From Blastomyces gilchristii SLH14081 (taxonomy: Eukaryota; Ascomycota; Eurotiomycetes; Onygenales; Ajellomycetaceae): a stretch of DNA of 30,056 nt. The position numbers were made by a program, and so were the translations under genes. The notes beneath the pieces are model-generated. The model saw only the letters and a program-made list of their open reading frames with translations. It searched no databases and was not told where the DNA came from. How positions within the stretch are numbered: position 1 is the stretch's first letter; each line of letters begins with the position of its first letter. Location of the stretch: positions 1 to 30,056 of the forward strand of contig NW_003101667.1 in the NCBI RefSeq assembly GCF_000003855.2. The letters run 5' to 3'. Of this stretch, positions 22,291 to 30,056 are shown piece after piece.

Positions 22291-22574
22291 AAATCCGGAA
22301 CTCAAGCACCTCAGGTTCCTAATAAATACAGAGGTGTACAAATCGCTCCAATGAATCGCTCTATGTTCCTGGGCTGGGAAGTTATTATCACATGTATCTA
22401 ATTGTCACTCCTTTGTATTTTCCTATGTTCTTGTTATCTTGGCATGGTCTCAACACCTGTATTTCCTCCTGTATAACCAACACTTGACCTGTATATAACA
22501 TCACGCAAGGACTCATTATAAGCTCCACTTGCATATGAGTATAATGGAAGAATAATAATAATAATAATAATAAT
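22199..22574 (+). mobile_element. SINE-1: tRNA-headed short interspersed element (376 bp)
   Basis: A GC-normal insertion lies in mutated B2. It is bounded by a 15-bp target duplication, aactctcatcaagtg (22184-22198) and aactcttatcaagtg (22575-22589), one C/T difference. The empty site is at 18176-18190 in B1. It starts with a tRNA-like head, continues with an unrelated body, and ends GAAGAATAATAATAA... (about eight TAA units). These are the hallmarks of a SINE transcribed by RNA polymerase III and inserted by a LINE enzyme. It has no coding capacity of note; the open frame across it is chance. Confidence 0.85.
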
Positions 22575-22589
22575 AACTCTTATCAAGTG

Positions 22590-23147
22590 TGTGAAGTTTC
22601 TCAGTTCTATTCATGAAAAAGGCAGGCAGGGAATGACAGATGTGTATCAATTATTAAGCACTTAACAAGCTTATAATCAAGAACAGATACTCACTGTCAC
22701 AGATTCAACAACAGTTGAATACAGTTGAAAACACTTAATATCTATCAAAGATCAATCTTCTCTCAGAATATTAGCAGATTTGTGTAGATAAACTATTAGT
22801 ACTGTGAACTGCATTTAATATGCAATAAGAGAAATTCAAATTTCTGATATTATCATTCAGTCTGATAAATACATCTGTCATCTTTCAGATGATGATGAAT
22901 ACAATTCTTTATAAATACAATAAAATCTCATGTCTCATATATCTGAATGATATCTTAGTCTTCTTAAACTCATATAATAAATATCTGAAGTATCTTAATG
23001 AAGTGCTTACAACTCTGACAGAGTATAAGCTCTATATCAAATCAATCAAGTGTGTGATTGAAACAAAAGAGTTGAAGTTCATAGAATATGTGATAAGTAG
23101 TAACTATATATACCTCATTCTGAAGAAGTTGAATGTCATAGTGAATT
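22590..23147 (+). pseudogene. Reverse transcriptase remnant of B2
   Basis: The open piece 22889-23149 reads 'LIYLNDILVFLNSYNKYLKY', 'EVLTTLTEYKLYIKSIKCV' and 'LKFIEYVISS', the palm motif of Ty3/gypsy reverse transcriptase with the first catalytic Asp changed to Asn. One SINE-like element sits just upstream and another just downstream, within what was one coding frame. Confidence 0.85.
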
Positions 23148-23161
23148 AACTGTGACTGAGA

Positions 23162-23271
23162 GGCCCGGTGGCGTAGTGGTTAACTACGCTACCATGGAGC
23201 CCCAATTAGCGGCCTTCCCCCCGGGGAATGAATGCCAAGAGGGGGCAGGTTCGAACCCTGCGAGGGCCATC
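23162..23271 (+). ncRNA. tRNA-like head of SINE-2
   Basis: The A box TGGCGTAGTGG (23169-23179) and B box GGTTCGAACCC (23248-23258) are present. A GCGTAG/CTACGC D-arm-like hairpin, a GCAGG/CCTGC T arm, and partial acceptor pairing GGCCC/GGGCC are visible. The distance between boxes is about 70 bases, longer than in a normal tRNA, and no clean anticodon arm is seen. It is a different tRNA ancestor from SINE-1. It could contain an intron-like insertion, but its place at the start of a TSD-flanked element argues for a SINE head. Confidence 0.75.
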
Positions 23272-23329
23272 TTAACCACAGCTTCCACTGTTAAGTCATA
23301 AAACAGTACCGGGGGCCCCCGGGTGCACT

Positions 23330-23493
23330 ATAGCGAATCATCATCAAGCTTAAGATGTCCATCCCAGGGGTTCCCGGGCGCTAATTCTCACTGATCTTAG
23401 GGTTAACAGCCCCCCGGGCGCTTCAAGTTAGATCAGTACTAGAGTGATTGGGGTCTAGGGTGCCCGCAGGATAGCGAATCATCGTCAAGCTTA
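23330..23493 (+). repeat. Direct repeats inside the SINE-2 body
   Basis: 'atagcgaatcatc' followed by [a/g]tcaagctta occurs at 23330-23352 and 23471-23493, 141 bases apart with one mismatch. Nearby 'ccgggcgct' also occurs twice. The body may have grown by an internal duplication. Confidence 0.7.
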
Positions 23494-24116
23494 ACTGGCC
23501 AGGCCTCATCCCCCTCACTCTAGGCACCCACTTCCGGGGAATGAGATTTAAAAACTATCTGATTAGGACACCCTGGGCCTAGCAAGGACCTAGGTGAGAC
23601 AAGGCCTAGGCGCCCTTAATAGGTGGTTAGTGCAAGCAAGACCGTGACAGCCAATTGATAGGCTGGAATGCCGAGATTGGCAGTCGGAAGGTTAGAGACT
23701 TAACTAGAATTGGGTAGCTCTGGTGTTATTCTTAGTGAGGATCTCACTTATGAGTAAGCTAGTTACAGGAGCTAGCTGGGCGGCGGCCCTTTAGGGGGAA
23801 TGATAACCCCTGAAGCAGGCCTGAGAGGACAGAGGCGGCGGTCGGTTATATAGAGTGTTAAAATATGTATATAGCTTAAGGTGTAAACTGCAGAGGTCTT
23901 GTTCTGTAGCTATCTATTTAATGTATCTATCTTTAAGACTGTGTTCTCTTTCTCTTTTCCTTTGTCATGATATTGTCAAATGGTTTCAAAGTATCAGAAG
24001 ATGTTAAAACACTGCAATTTGTAAACAGTTTTTGTATTCTGGGCTGGAATTTTCTGATTTTACATATCTGAAATTGATGAATGTATAATAGTTAACTTTA
24101 CAGACATAGGAAAAAC

Positions 24117-24139
24117 CCTGAGAACTAAAAGTTCTCAGG
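24117..24139 (+). other. 3' hairpin shared by SINE-2 and the LINE
   Basis: CCTGAGAACT (24117-24126) pairs perfectly with AGTTCTCAGG (24130-24139) across a three-base loop. The same stem occurs on the minus strand in LINE copy 1 (26034-26056) and LINE copy 2 (29227-29248). Conserved 3' stem-loops are the recognition element for the reverse transcriptase in some LINE/SINE pairs, such as the eel UnaL2/UnaSINE1 pair. Confidence 0.8.
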
Positions 24140-24212
24140 TAGATGTTATAGTCTCTGACTGCATACATCTATAATTGAAGAATAATAATAATAATAATAA
24201 CTGTGACTGAGA

Positions 24213-24900
24213 AACATACATTATATATAACAGTTTCTTGAGCTGATCTCATACTACTGCAGATTTATCAAAGATTTTGTATGAATAACTACATCACTCT
24301 CAGATCTCTTAAGAGAAATGAATATAAATCTGTGAAAGAAGAAGTTTCATGCAATTATCTGAAATGCTGTGTATGTAGAGGTCTTTCTCATACTGAGAAA
24401 ATATGTGATAATATTCTCAGTGCTTATTCAATCAGATCATGCTAAATCTTTCTATATTAAGACAGACACATTTAAATGAGCTATCAGAGACACTCTTCTG
24501 CAGATGAGTAAGAACAGCAAGCTGCATCTGATAATATATGATGATAGAAAACTATCAGATGCTAAGCTCAATTACTCAGTGTATGAAAAAACATTGCTGA
24601 TGATCAAGCACACACTGATATTATAAGATAGATATATTGATAATGAATATATGACAACAGTGATCACAGATAACAAAAGCCTCATCTATCTATAATTAAT
24701 AATAAAACCTTTCAAATATTTAGCATGTTGAATCTCGGAGTTTCAAGCATATAATCTTCATATTAAATACTGAAAGAAATTGAATGCTGTGATACCTGAT
24801 GCAATCAGTTGAAGACTCAATTTCATGACTGAGAGTTCTGTGAATCAGATACAAGAGAAGTTCATGTTAAATATACTGAAGAGATGTAAGAAATCAGAAT
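24213..24900 (+). pseudogene. RNase H remnant of B2
   Basis: It continues the B2 pol frame after SINE-2 and is homologous to 18763-19450 in B1. It includes 'DDRKLSDAKLNYSVYEKTLLM' type sequence (read past stops) and 'FQAYNLHIKY'. Stops are mostly TGA and TAA. Confidence 0.7.
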
Positions 24901-24939
24901 GAGTGAACATTATGATCTTCTACTTGAAGAATGACAAAG

Positions 24940-25905
24940 TGTCAGATGATAAGCATCTTGTAAAAGTAGTGAAAGAGATGCTTCTAAACTTCAAGCTGAG
25001 AAAATGAAAAAACAATGTTATACTCTACTGTGATCTGAAATATATGAACACTCTTTATCTGAAGCATCTGTTTAGATATGACTTGTTGACTTATATACAC
25101 AAGGAATTAAGTCACTTAGAATGCTCTAAAGTTATGAGTGTACTTGAATCAAGAGTGTACTGATCAAGCATGACTGAGAATATTCAGATATACACTCACA
25201 AGTGCCTGAATTATCAGGTTGTGAAAGAATCTAACAAAGAGTTAGAATATGAGAAAGTGTAATATTAAATAGAATGTATGATACAGCTGTTCAAGTGATG
25301 AGAGATGAATCTCATAGACATATTACTATGAATATCAAATGAAAATTATGAAATAATTACTACTATTGACTACACTACTAACTAATCAGTCACAAAAGCA
25401 GTTTCAGAGATAACTGAGAAGATAGTGATGAAGTTCTTACATGATGAGATCTATATTAACTATGAAATACTGCATAAAATCCTGCCTGATAATGATGCAA
25501 ATCTCATAGAAGAAGTGATGAGGCATTTTATAAGTCAGTTACAGACAAGACATTGTAGAACAACATCATATCACGCACAGATAAATGAAAAGATGAAACA
25601 CTTGAATGAAATTCTGAGCAACATGCTGACAAACTATCTAGTGAGTAAGCCTATGAGATTATGAGATGAATATCTCGGGCAGGTGCTATTAGTTACACAA
25701 ATTCAACAGCATGCAGTCTTCAAGTGTTTATCATTCTATCTATTATACAGATTGCACCTGCACGTTCTGAAGAATGCTTTGAAAAAGATGAGAAAGAAAG
25801 CAGCAATTGCAGATGCAGAACTAAGATTGAAAGAGATCAGTTATACACATGCAAAAGTTAATAAGTTACTTCTGAACGGAGCAATTCAATCAAAAAGAAT
25901 ATGAG
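24940..25905 (+). pseudogene. Integrase remnant of B2
   Basis: An HHCC-like zinc segment ('HKELSHLE', 'HKCLNYQ', last Cys changed to Tyr) is followed by the catalytic core: 'IDILLUISNENYEIITTIDY' and 'VMRHFISQLQTRHCRTTSYH' (U = TGA), then 'NEKMKHLNEILSNMLTNYL' (catalytic Glu region: K-hydrophobic-E changed to K-M-K), and 'FYLLYRLHLHVL'. These match Ty3/gypsy integrases. TGG positions read TGA (for example two in a row near 25297), while His and Gln codons are kept. Confidence 0.85.
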
Positions 25906-25975
25906 ACTCACTAGTTAAGAAATTGAGTCTTAAGATAAGAATGTGAGTTCTCATATACAATGAGAGTTCTGAGAA

Positions 25976-26756
25976 TTATTATTATTATTATTCTTCAATT
26001 ATAGATGTATGCAGTCAGAGCCTATGATATCTACCTGAGAACTTTTAGTTCTCAGGGTTATTCTAATATCTATAACGTCAACTATTATACATTTACCAAT
26101 TTCAGATATGCAAAATCAGAAAATTTCAGCTCAGAATATAAAAACTCTTTACAAATTGCAGTATTTTAACACCTTCTGATACTTTGAAACGATTTGAAAA
26201 TATCATGACAAAAGAAAAGAGAACAAAGTCTTAAAGATAGACACATTAAATAAGTAGATAGAAAAGAACAGAAAAGAAAAAGTAAAGTAAAGAGAGACTA
26301 TAATAAAATAAAATTATTAAAAGAGAGTGTATAGCTGTTTTAACAGACTATATCTAATCAATTTCCACCTCTTCATATTCAGATATTTCTGAATTCAGTC
26401 ATTTTCTTATAGCTGCTTGAGTTTCTGATAGAAAGTCTATTAAGTATTTAATTCCTGTCTCAGTTGAGAATAAGAACCTTATATTTAATTGATTTAAATC
26501 ATACTTCTCTTTCAATCTGACTCTGAGACTATTGTATAATGCACAATGCATTACAATATGCTCAGGATTTTCATTTGCATTGCAGAATAAGCATTCTATT
26601 GAGTCAAATCTATTATCAAATCTTTGTATATAAGATTTGAAATAACCATGTCCTAGTTTCAGCTGAATTATAGATGAGAATATTTTCTTTTTACATTTAA
26701 CTGAACAAGATTTCCACTTGAGTTTTGTCTCAAATCTTGAATAATGTATGCTCTTA
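25976..26756 (-). mobile_element. LINE copy 1, 5'-truncated 3' end
   Basis: Read on the minus strand it runs from coding sequence through a 3' untranslated region with the shared hairpin to a (TAA)n tail at 25976. The coding part ends in a zinc-finger-like motif C-x2-C-x4-E-H-x4-H-C ('CLFCNANENPEHIVMHC') after 'QLKLGHGYFKSYIQRFD', typical of the C-terminus of fungal Tad1-like non-LTR elements. It matches LINE copy 2 until about 26754, where it joins copia sequence. It is bounded on the left by B2. No clear target duplication was found. Confidence 0.8.
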
Positions 26757-28258
26757 TAGAATATGGTTCAATACTGCTCAGCATTCTTTGTATGATCATG
26801 AGTTGAATTATGAAAGATAGTTAATCGCGAAGATCAGATTCAGTCTACTGCTTAAGATTAGATACTGTAATGATCTCAATTCTTATCAATACTATATAGC
26901 TGTAAAGTCATCATTCAGATTATCATTCTCATCAGATGAGAATTCTATACAAATTTCAGCTATGATTAATGTACTGATCAGATTCATCTTATTCAATTCA
27001 AAATCTTCAAGAATCTTCTCTATGTAACAGCTCTGTATCACTATCATATTATTATTTTTCAGACAGTTCACTTTTATTCTCGTATATGACTTATTCTTAT
27101 CAACATTCTTTGTCTCAAAGCTTTTATCTATCTCTGTTAATACTCAATCTAGTTGCTGTTCTTGAGAGTCTGTTACCTGGCAGTCATCAACATGTAGTGT
27201 TAAATATATGTTTCAAATAGAGTGATATAGAAAATCTTTATCATAATGTAATATCTTGAATCTCAATGTGATAAGATGTTCTGTTGCAAGAAAATATCAC
27301 ACTCTTGCTCCTTGTTTCATTTCATATAAGCTTTGTCAAAGTAATTCTATCAACTCTCTTCTGCTATACTTCACATCTGTTGATCTTATTTGATAGAAGA
27401 GTGTCATTCAAGAATGCAGATATATAATCAATCAATTTAACTTTTGATTCACTGATAGTTGATATAGTAAATAAGCTACATAATGTGAGTTCTGATATCA
27501 CTGCAGTATATAATTTTGTATAATGAATATCTTACTTCTGTAGAAAACCTCTAATCACTTAACAAGTCTGAAAGCAGATAGTTTATTTCTTATCATTCAG
27601 TTTATAATTGAATACTTATTTCTCTGATAGAACATTCATATTTGATATCTTCTGAAAAATAATGTATGTTTTTCTCTGTTAAAACATCTCAACTTCTCTC
27701 TTCATTATCTCATATTCATAATCTCAGTCTGAGCTTTGTTTGGCTACTGCAAGTGTGATCAGATGATCTGTCAGAATAGTAAGAATAGAATCATTTTCAT
27801 TGACAGAGTCTTCTGTTTTTTCATCATTGACAAGCTGCATCTCATCATCTAAGAGATAGGCTGAATAAATGACATTCTTTAGAAACTCATTGAAAATTAT
27901 CTTCAAAATATCTAACTTCTCTTTAGCTAGGTGTCTTAACAGGCAGTGTTGTCACTCTTTGTTAATATTCAGAATATCAAGTTCTTCTGAGAATTCAATT
28001 GACTTTCTGATCGCGTTGACAGGTTCAGCTGTTCTTGTGTTAAATGCCTTATTAAACACAACATCTCATGCGATTTCTAGGCACTGTATCATACAATCTC
28101 ATATGTGATATTGATGTAATCTTTGATATCTGACTAACTGTCATTTCTTGTTTTCTGTTCTGTTCTCAAGCTTGTTAGACACTGTTAAATTCTTCTTGTA
28201 TATCTTACATTCTTATCTGTGTATTCAGTGAATAGAGGGTTGTACCCCAGTCCATGCT
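26757..28258 (-). pseudogene. Ty1/copia reverse transcriptase region (part 1 of a split fragment)
   Basis: Minus-strand translation past stops gives 'SEAWTGVQPSI' (28225-28266, end of integrase), 'AFLNDTLLSNKI' near 27400, 'LYEMKQGARVUYFLATEHL' near 27300-27340, 'LHVDDCQVTD' near 27190 (catalytic VDD), 'VIQSCYIEKILEDFELNKM' near 27000, and 'LIFAINYLS' near 26830 (start of RNase H). This order is diagnostic of Ty1/copia pol. The fragment stops at the LINE junction at 26757 and continues across the MITE at 28267-28773. No LTR is visible. Confidence 0.82.
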
Positions 28259-28266
28259 TCAGAGAG

Positions 28267-28773
28267 TAGACTGGCCGCCGGGACCATGAATTTCATGTTT
28301 GATCTCATTTGGTCTGGTTCTATACATTTCTTGGTGTGAATCCCGCTGGGACTAATCATTAAAAAAAACATACAAAGTGACTATATATCAGATCTCAAAA
28401 TGGGACCATGACTTAGAAAAAATAAGAAAGTGGTCCCATTTGGTCTCATTTAGTCCCATTCTTGGCATAAAGTTACTATTTTTAGACATTTTAAGGTTTT
28501 TTTTAGACTATTTTTAATTTTTTAAAAAGTAACGCTTTTTGGTAACGCTCAAATGAGATTTAAAGTCATTTAAAGCAATAAAAATAATTTAAATTGAGAA
28601 GTGGAAATCATGGTCTCATTTGGAAAATGTGACAAGAGTAGACAGTAAGTCTCACTGGGACAGTATGAGACTACTATCTAATGTTAAAACAGTGTAATGG
28701 GATCAGTTGAATTGGTAATGAGACCATCAAATATTCTGGTCCTGGTCCCAGACACGGTCACACGGTCAGTCTA
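28267..28773. mobile_element. hAT-like MITE, copy 2 (507 bp)
   Basis: The ends are TAGACTGGCCGCCGGGACC and, inverted, TAGACTGACCGTGTGACC. It is flanked by a perfect 8-bp target duplication tcagagag (28259-28266, 28774-28781). Copia integrase sequence runs on both sides, confirming insertion. It keeps GGG, CCC and CG steps that are mutated in copy 1, so it is the better guide to the original element. Confidence 0.9.
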
Positions 28774-29154
28774 TCAGAGAGTGTAAGTGAAGATTCTTCA
28801 GTGTATTCAAAAATCTTGATTGATGTTGAAGATTTATTGCTCATCATGATTGCAACTTGCATTGTCTTCTCTCAAAGATCTCTTTTCAGATCACTATTAA
28901 ATAGTAGACTTCTTGTTCTTTCAGTAATAATATAATTAGCATGTTCTGCAGAATCATTTAATTACAGTGTGTGAGAAGTGATTGTCTTATATACTATTTC
29001 TTTAATCTGATAATAGACCTTAAAATCTTGACTTTTGAATTATCTTTTCTCATCTCAGTGCAGAGTTTTAACTCATCACTGTGTAGTTGTCTCTATACCT
29101 GTTATGAAATTCATCAACTTTGCAGTTGATTCTTCTTTGAATATCATTAGAATC

Positions 29155-29158
<4 letters not shown>
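28774..29158 (-). pseudogene. Ty1/copia integrase region (part 2 of the split fragment)
   Basis: Minus-strand translation past stops contains 'DSAEHANYIITERTRSLL' and 'MQVAIMMSNKSSTS', which match the copia integrase segment around the catalytic Glu and the following ER.R.LL and NR.P motifs. It leads directly into 'SEAWTGVQPSI' on the other side of the MITE. It ends at the (TTA)n tail of LINE copy 2 at 29159. Confidence 0.78.
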
Positions 29159-29185
<27 letters not shown>

Positions 29186-30056
29186 CTTCAATTATAGATG
29201 TATGCAGTCAGAGACTATGACATCTACCTGAGAACTTTAGTTCTCAGGGTTTTTTCTATGTCTGTAAAGTTAACTATTATACATTCATCAATTTCAGATA
29301 TGCAAAATTAGAAAATTCCAGCCCAGAATACAAAAACTGTTTACAAATTGCAGTGTTTTAACATCTTTTAATACTTTGAAATCATTTGACAATATCATGA
29401 CAAAAGAAAAGAGAAAAAGAACACAGTCTCAAAGATAGACACATTAAATAAATAGATAGAAAGAAATTGAAAGAAAAAGATAAAGAAAAAGATAGAGTAA
29501 AGAGAGACTATAACAAAACAAATTATTAAAAGAGAGTGTATAGCTGTTTTAACAGACTATATCTGATTAATTTCCTCCTCTTCATACTCAGATAATTCTA
29601 AATTTAGTCATTTTCTTGTAGCTGCTTGAGTTTCTGATAGAAAGTCTATTAAGTATTTAATTCCTGTCTCAGTTGAGAATAAGAATCTCATATTTAATTG
29701 ATTTAGATCATACTTCTCTTTCAATCTGGCTCTGAGACTATTGTATAATGCACAGTGCATTACAATATGCTCAGAATTCTCATTTGTATTACAGAACAAG
29801 CATTCTATTGAGTCAAATCTATCATCAAATCTTTGTATATAAGATTTGAAATAGCCATGTCCTAGTTTCAGCTGTATTATAGATGAGAATATTTTCTTTT
29901 TACATTTAATTGAACAAGATTTTCACTTGGGTTTTGTTTCAAATCTTGAATAATGTATACTCTTCTTTTGTTTCTGCCAGCTTTCATTTCACTTGTCTAA
30001 ACAAGATTCTTTTATTTTTCTCTTTATAAAAGACCAGAACACAATTTTTTGAATAG
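29159..30056 (-). mobile_element. LINE copy 2, 3' end, continues beyond the window
   Basis: On the minus strand it holds 'FWSFIKRKI', 'ESWQKQKKSIHYSRFETKPK', 'QLKLGHGYFKSYIQRFDDRF' and 'CLFCNTNENSEHIVMHC', the C-terminal part of a Tad1-like non-LTR retrotransposon. A ~400-base 3' untranslated region with the 29227-29248 hairpin and a (TAA)n tail at 29159 follows. It is less mutated than copy 1; 29608-29799 is open for 63 codons. The frame appears open to the right edge of the window, so an intact upstream part is possible. Confidence 0.82.

Larger units (their letters stand above)
23162..24198 (+). mobile_element. SINE-2: long tRNA-headed SINE with LINE-derived 3' tail (~1,037 bp)
   Basis: The element is bounded by a perfect 14-bp target duplication aactgtgactgaga (23148-23161, 24199-24212), with the empty site in B1 at 18749-18762. 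It has three parts: a tRNA-like head (23162-23271), a GC-normal body (about 23272-23904), and a tail (about 23905-24198) nearly identical to the reverse complement of 29159-29470, the 3' end of a LINE in this window. The tail includes a 10-bp hairpin and a run of about seven TAA units. It is not protein coding. At ~1 kb it is long for a SINE, and less mutated than the DNA around it. Confidence 0.85.
19469..25975 (+). mobile_element. Ty3/gypsy element B2, gag-pol copy carrying two SINE-like insertions
   Basis: B2 starts TGTAATTTGAAAG inside the tail of B1 and is collinear with B1 (9705-10230 plus 15995-19468). It then continues into an integrase that B1 lacks. It is interrupted at 22199-22589 and 23162-24212 by SINE-like insertions. 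Its first 200 bases keep CGG and CCG steps that are mutated in B1. No 3' LTR is seen: at 25975 it abuts a 5'-truncated LINE. All coding frames are broken. Confidence 0.8.

Noticed and set aside
22108..22401. 97-codon plus-strand open frame
   Set aside because: It runs from B2 through the tRNA-like head into the SINE-1 body; the frame is accidental.
23162..23271. Functional tRNA gene with an intron
   Set aside because: Polymerase III boxes are good, but no clean anticodon arm is seen, and the sequence begins a target-duplication-flanked element with a LINE tail.
26757..28258. Upstream part of the LINE open reading frame
   Set aside because: First suspected because it follows LINE copy 1, but translation gives LHVDD, LYEMKQ and integrase-end motifs of Ty1/copia, and it does not match LINE copy 2.
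1..30056. Classical CpA-type RIP as in Neurospora
   Set aside because: CA and TG dinucleotides and Gln codons remain frequent, whereas CC, GG and CG are nearly gone in the mutated parts.

Overview
The window looks like a chromosome segment of a filamentous ascomycete (Pezizomycotina). The evidence is a sharp alternation between AT-rich, stop-riddled transposon wreckage and short islands of normal composition, short GT-AG introns of 70 and 104 bases, a chromodomain-bearing Ty3/gypsy element, a LINE with a Tad1-like C-terminus, and point mutation of repeats resembling RIP (repeat-induced point mutation). I cannot name the species.

Layout. Bases 1-4080 are mutated repeats: a short hAT-like MITE, the end of a second hAT-like copy, and a truncated chromovirus copy (A2). 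Bases about 4090-7800 are a gene island with two minus-strand genes. One is an intact zeta-class GST / maleylacetoacetate isomerase. The other is an AIG1-like G-domain gene of three exons with an altered P-loop and an apparent one-base frameshift. Copies of one repeat (C) lie on either side of the island in opposite orientation. Bases 7800-9704 are mutated repeats, including a 504-bp unit with 18-bp inverted ends and an 18-bp x 4 tandem array.

Bases 9705-25975 are nested retrotransposons. Ty3/gypsy copy B1 (plus strand) is split by a complete chromovirus A1 (minus strand, 311-bp LTRs, 5-bp target duplication aaaat). B1 is then cut off by a second copy, B2. B2 carries two tRNA-headed SINE-like insertions, each with a clean target-site duplication and an empty-site counterpart in B1. 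Bases 25976-30056 hold two copies of a LINE 3' end (minus strand) on either side of a Ty1/copia fragment (minus strand). A second 507-bp hAT-like MITE has split that copia fragment.

Main points of interest. (1) The roughly 1-kb SINE ends in about 295 bases nearly identical to the 3' end of the LINE in this window, including a 10-bp hairpin and a (TAA)n tail; this is a candidate SINE/LINE partnership. (2) The RIP-like mutation appears to strip CC, GG and CG while leaving CA/TG largely intact. That differs from the CpA preference of classical Neurospora RIP and shows in the stop codons (TGG to TGA, with Gln codons retained). (3) The MITE family is well defined, with 8-bp target duplications. 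Everything here is read by eye; alignments and dinucleotide counts would settle most of it.
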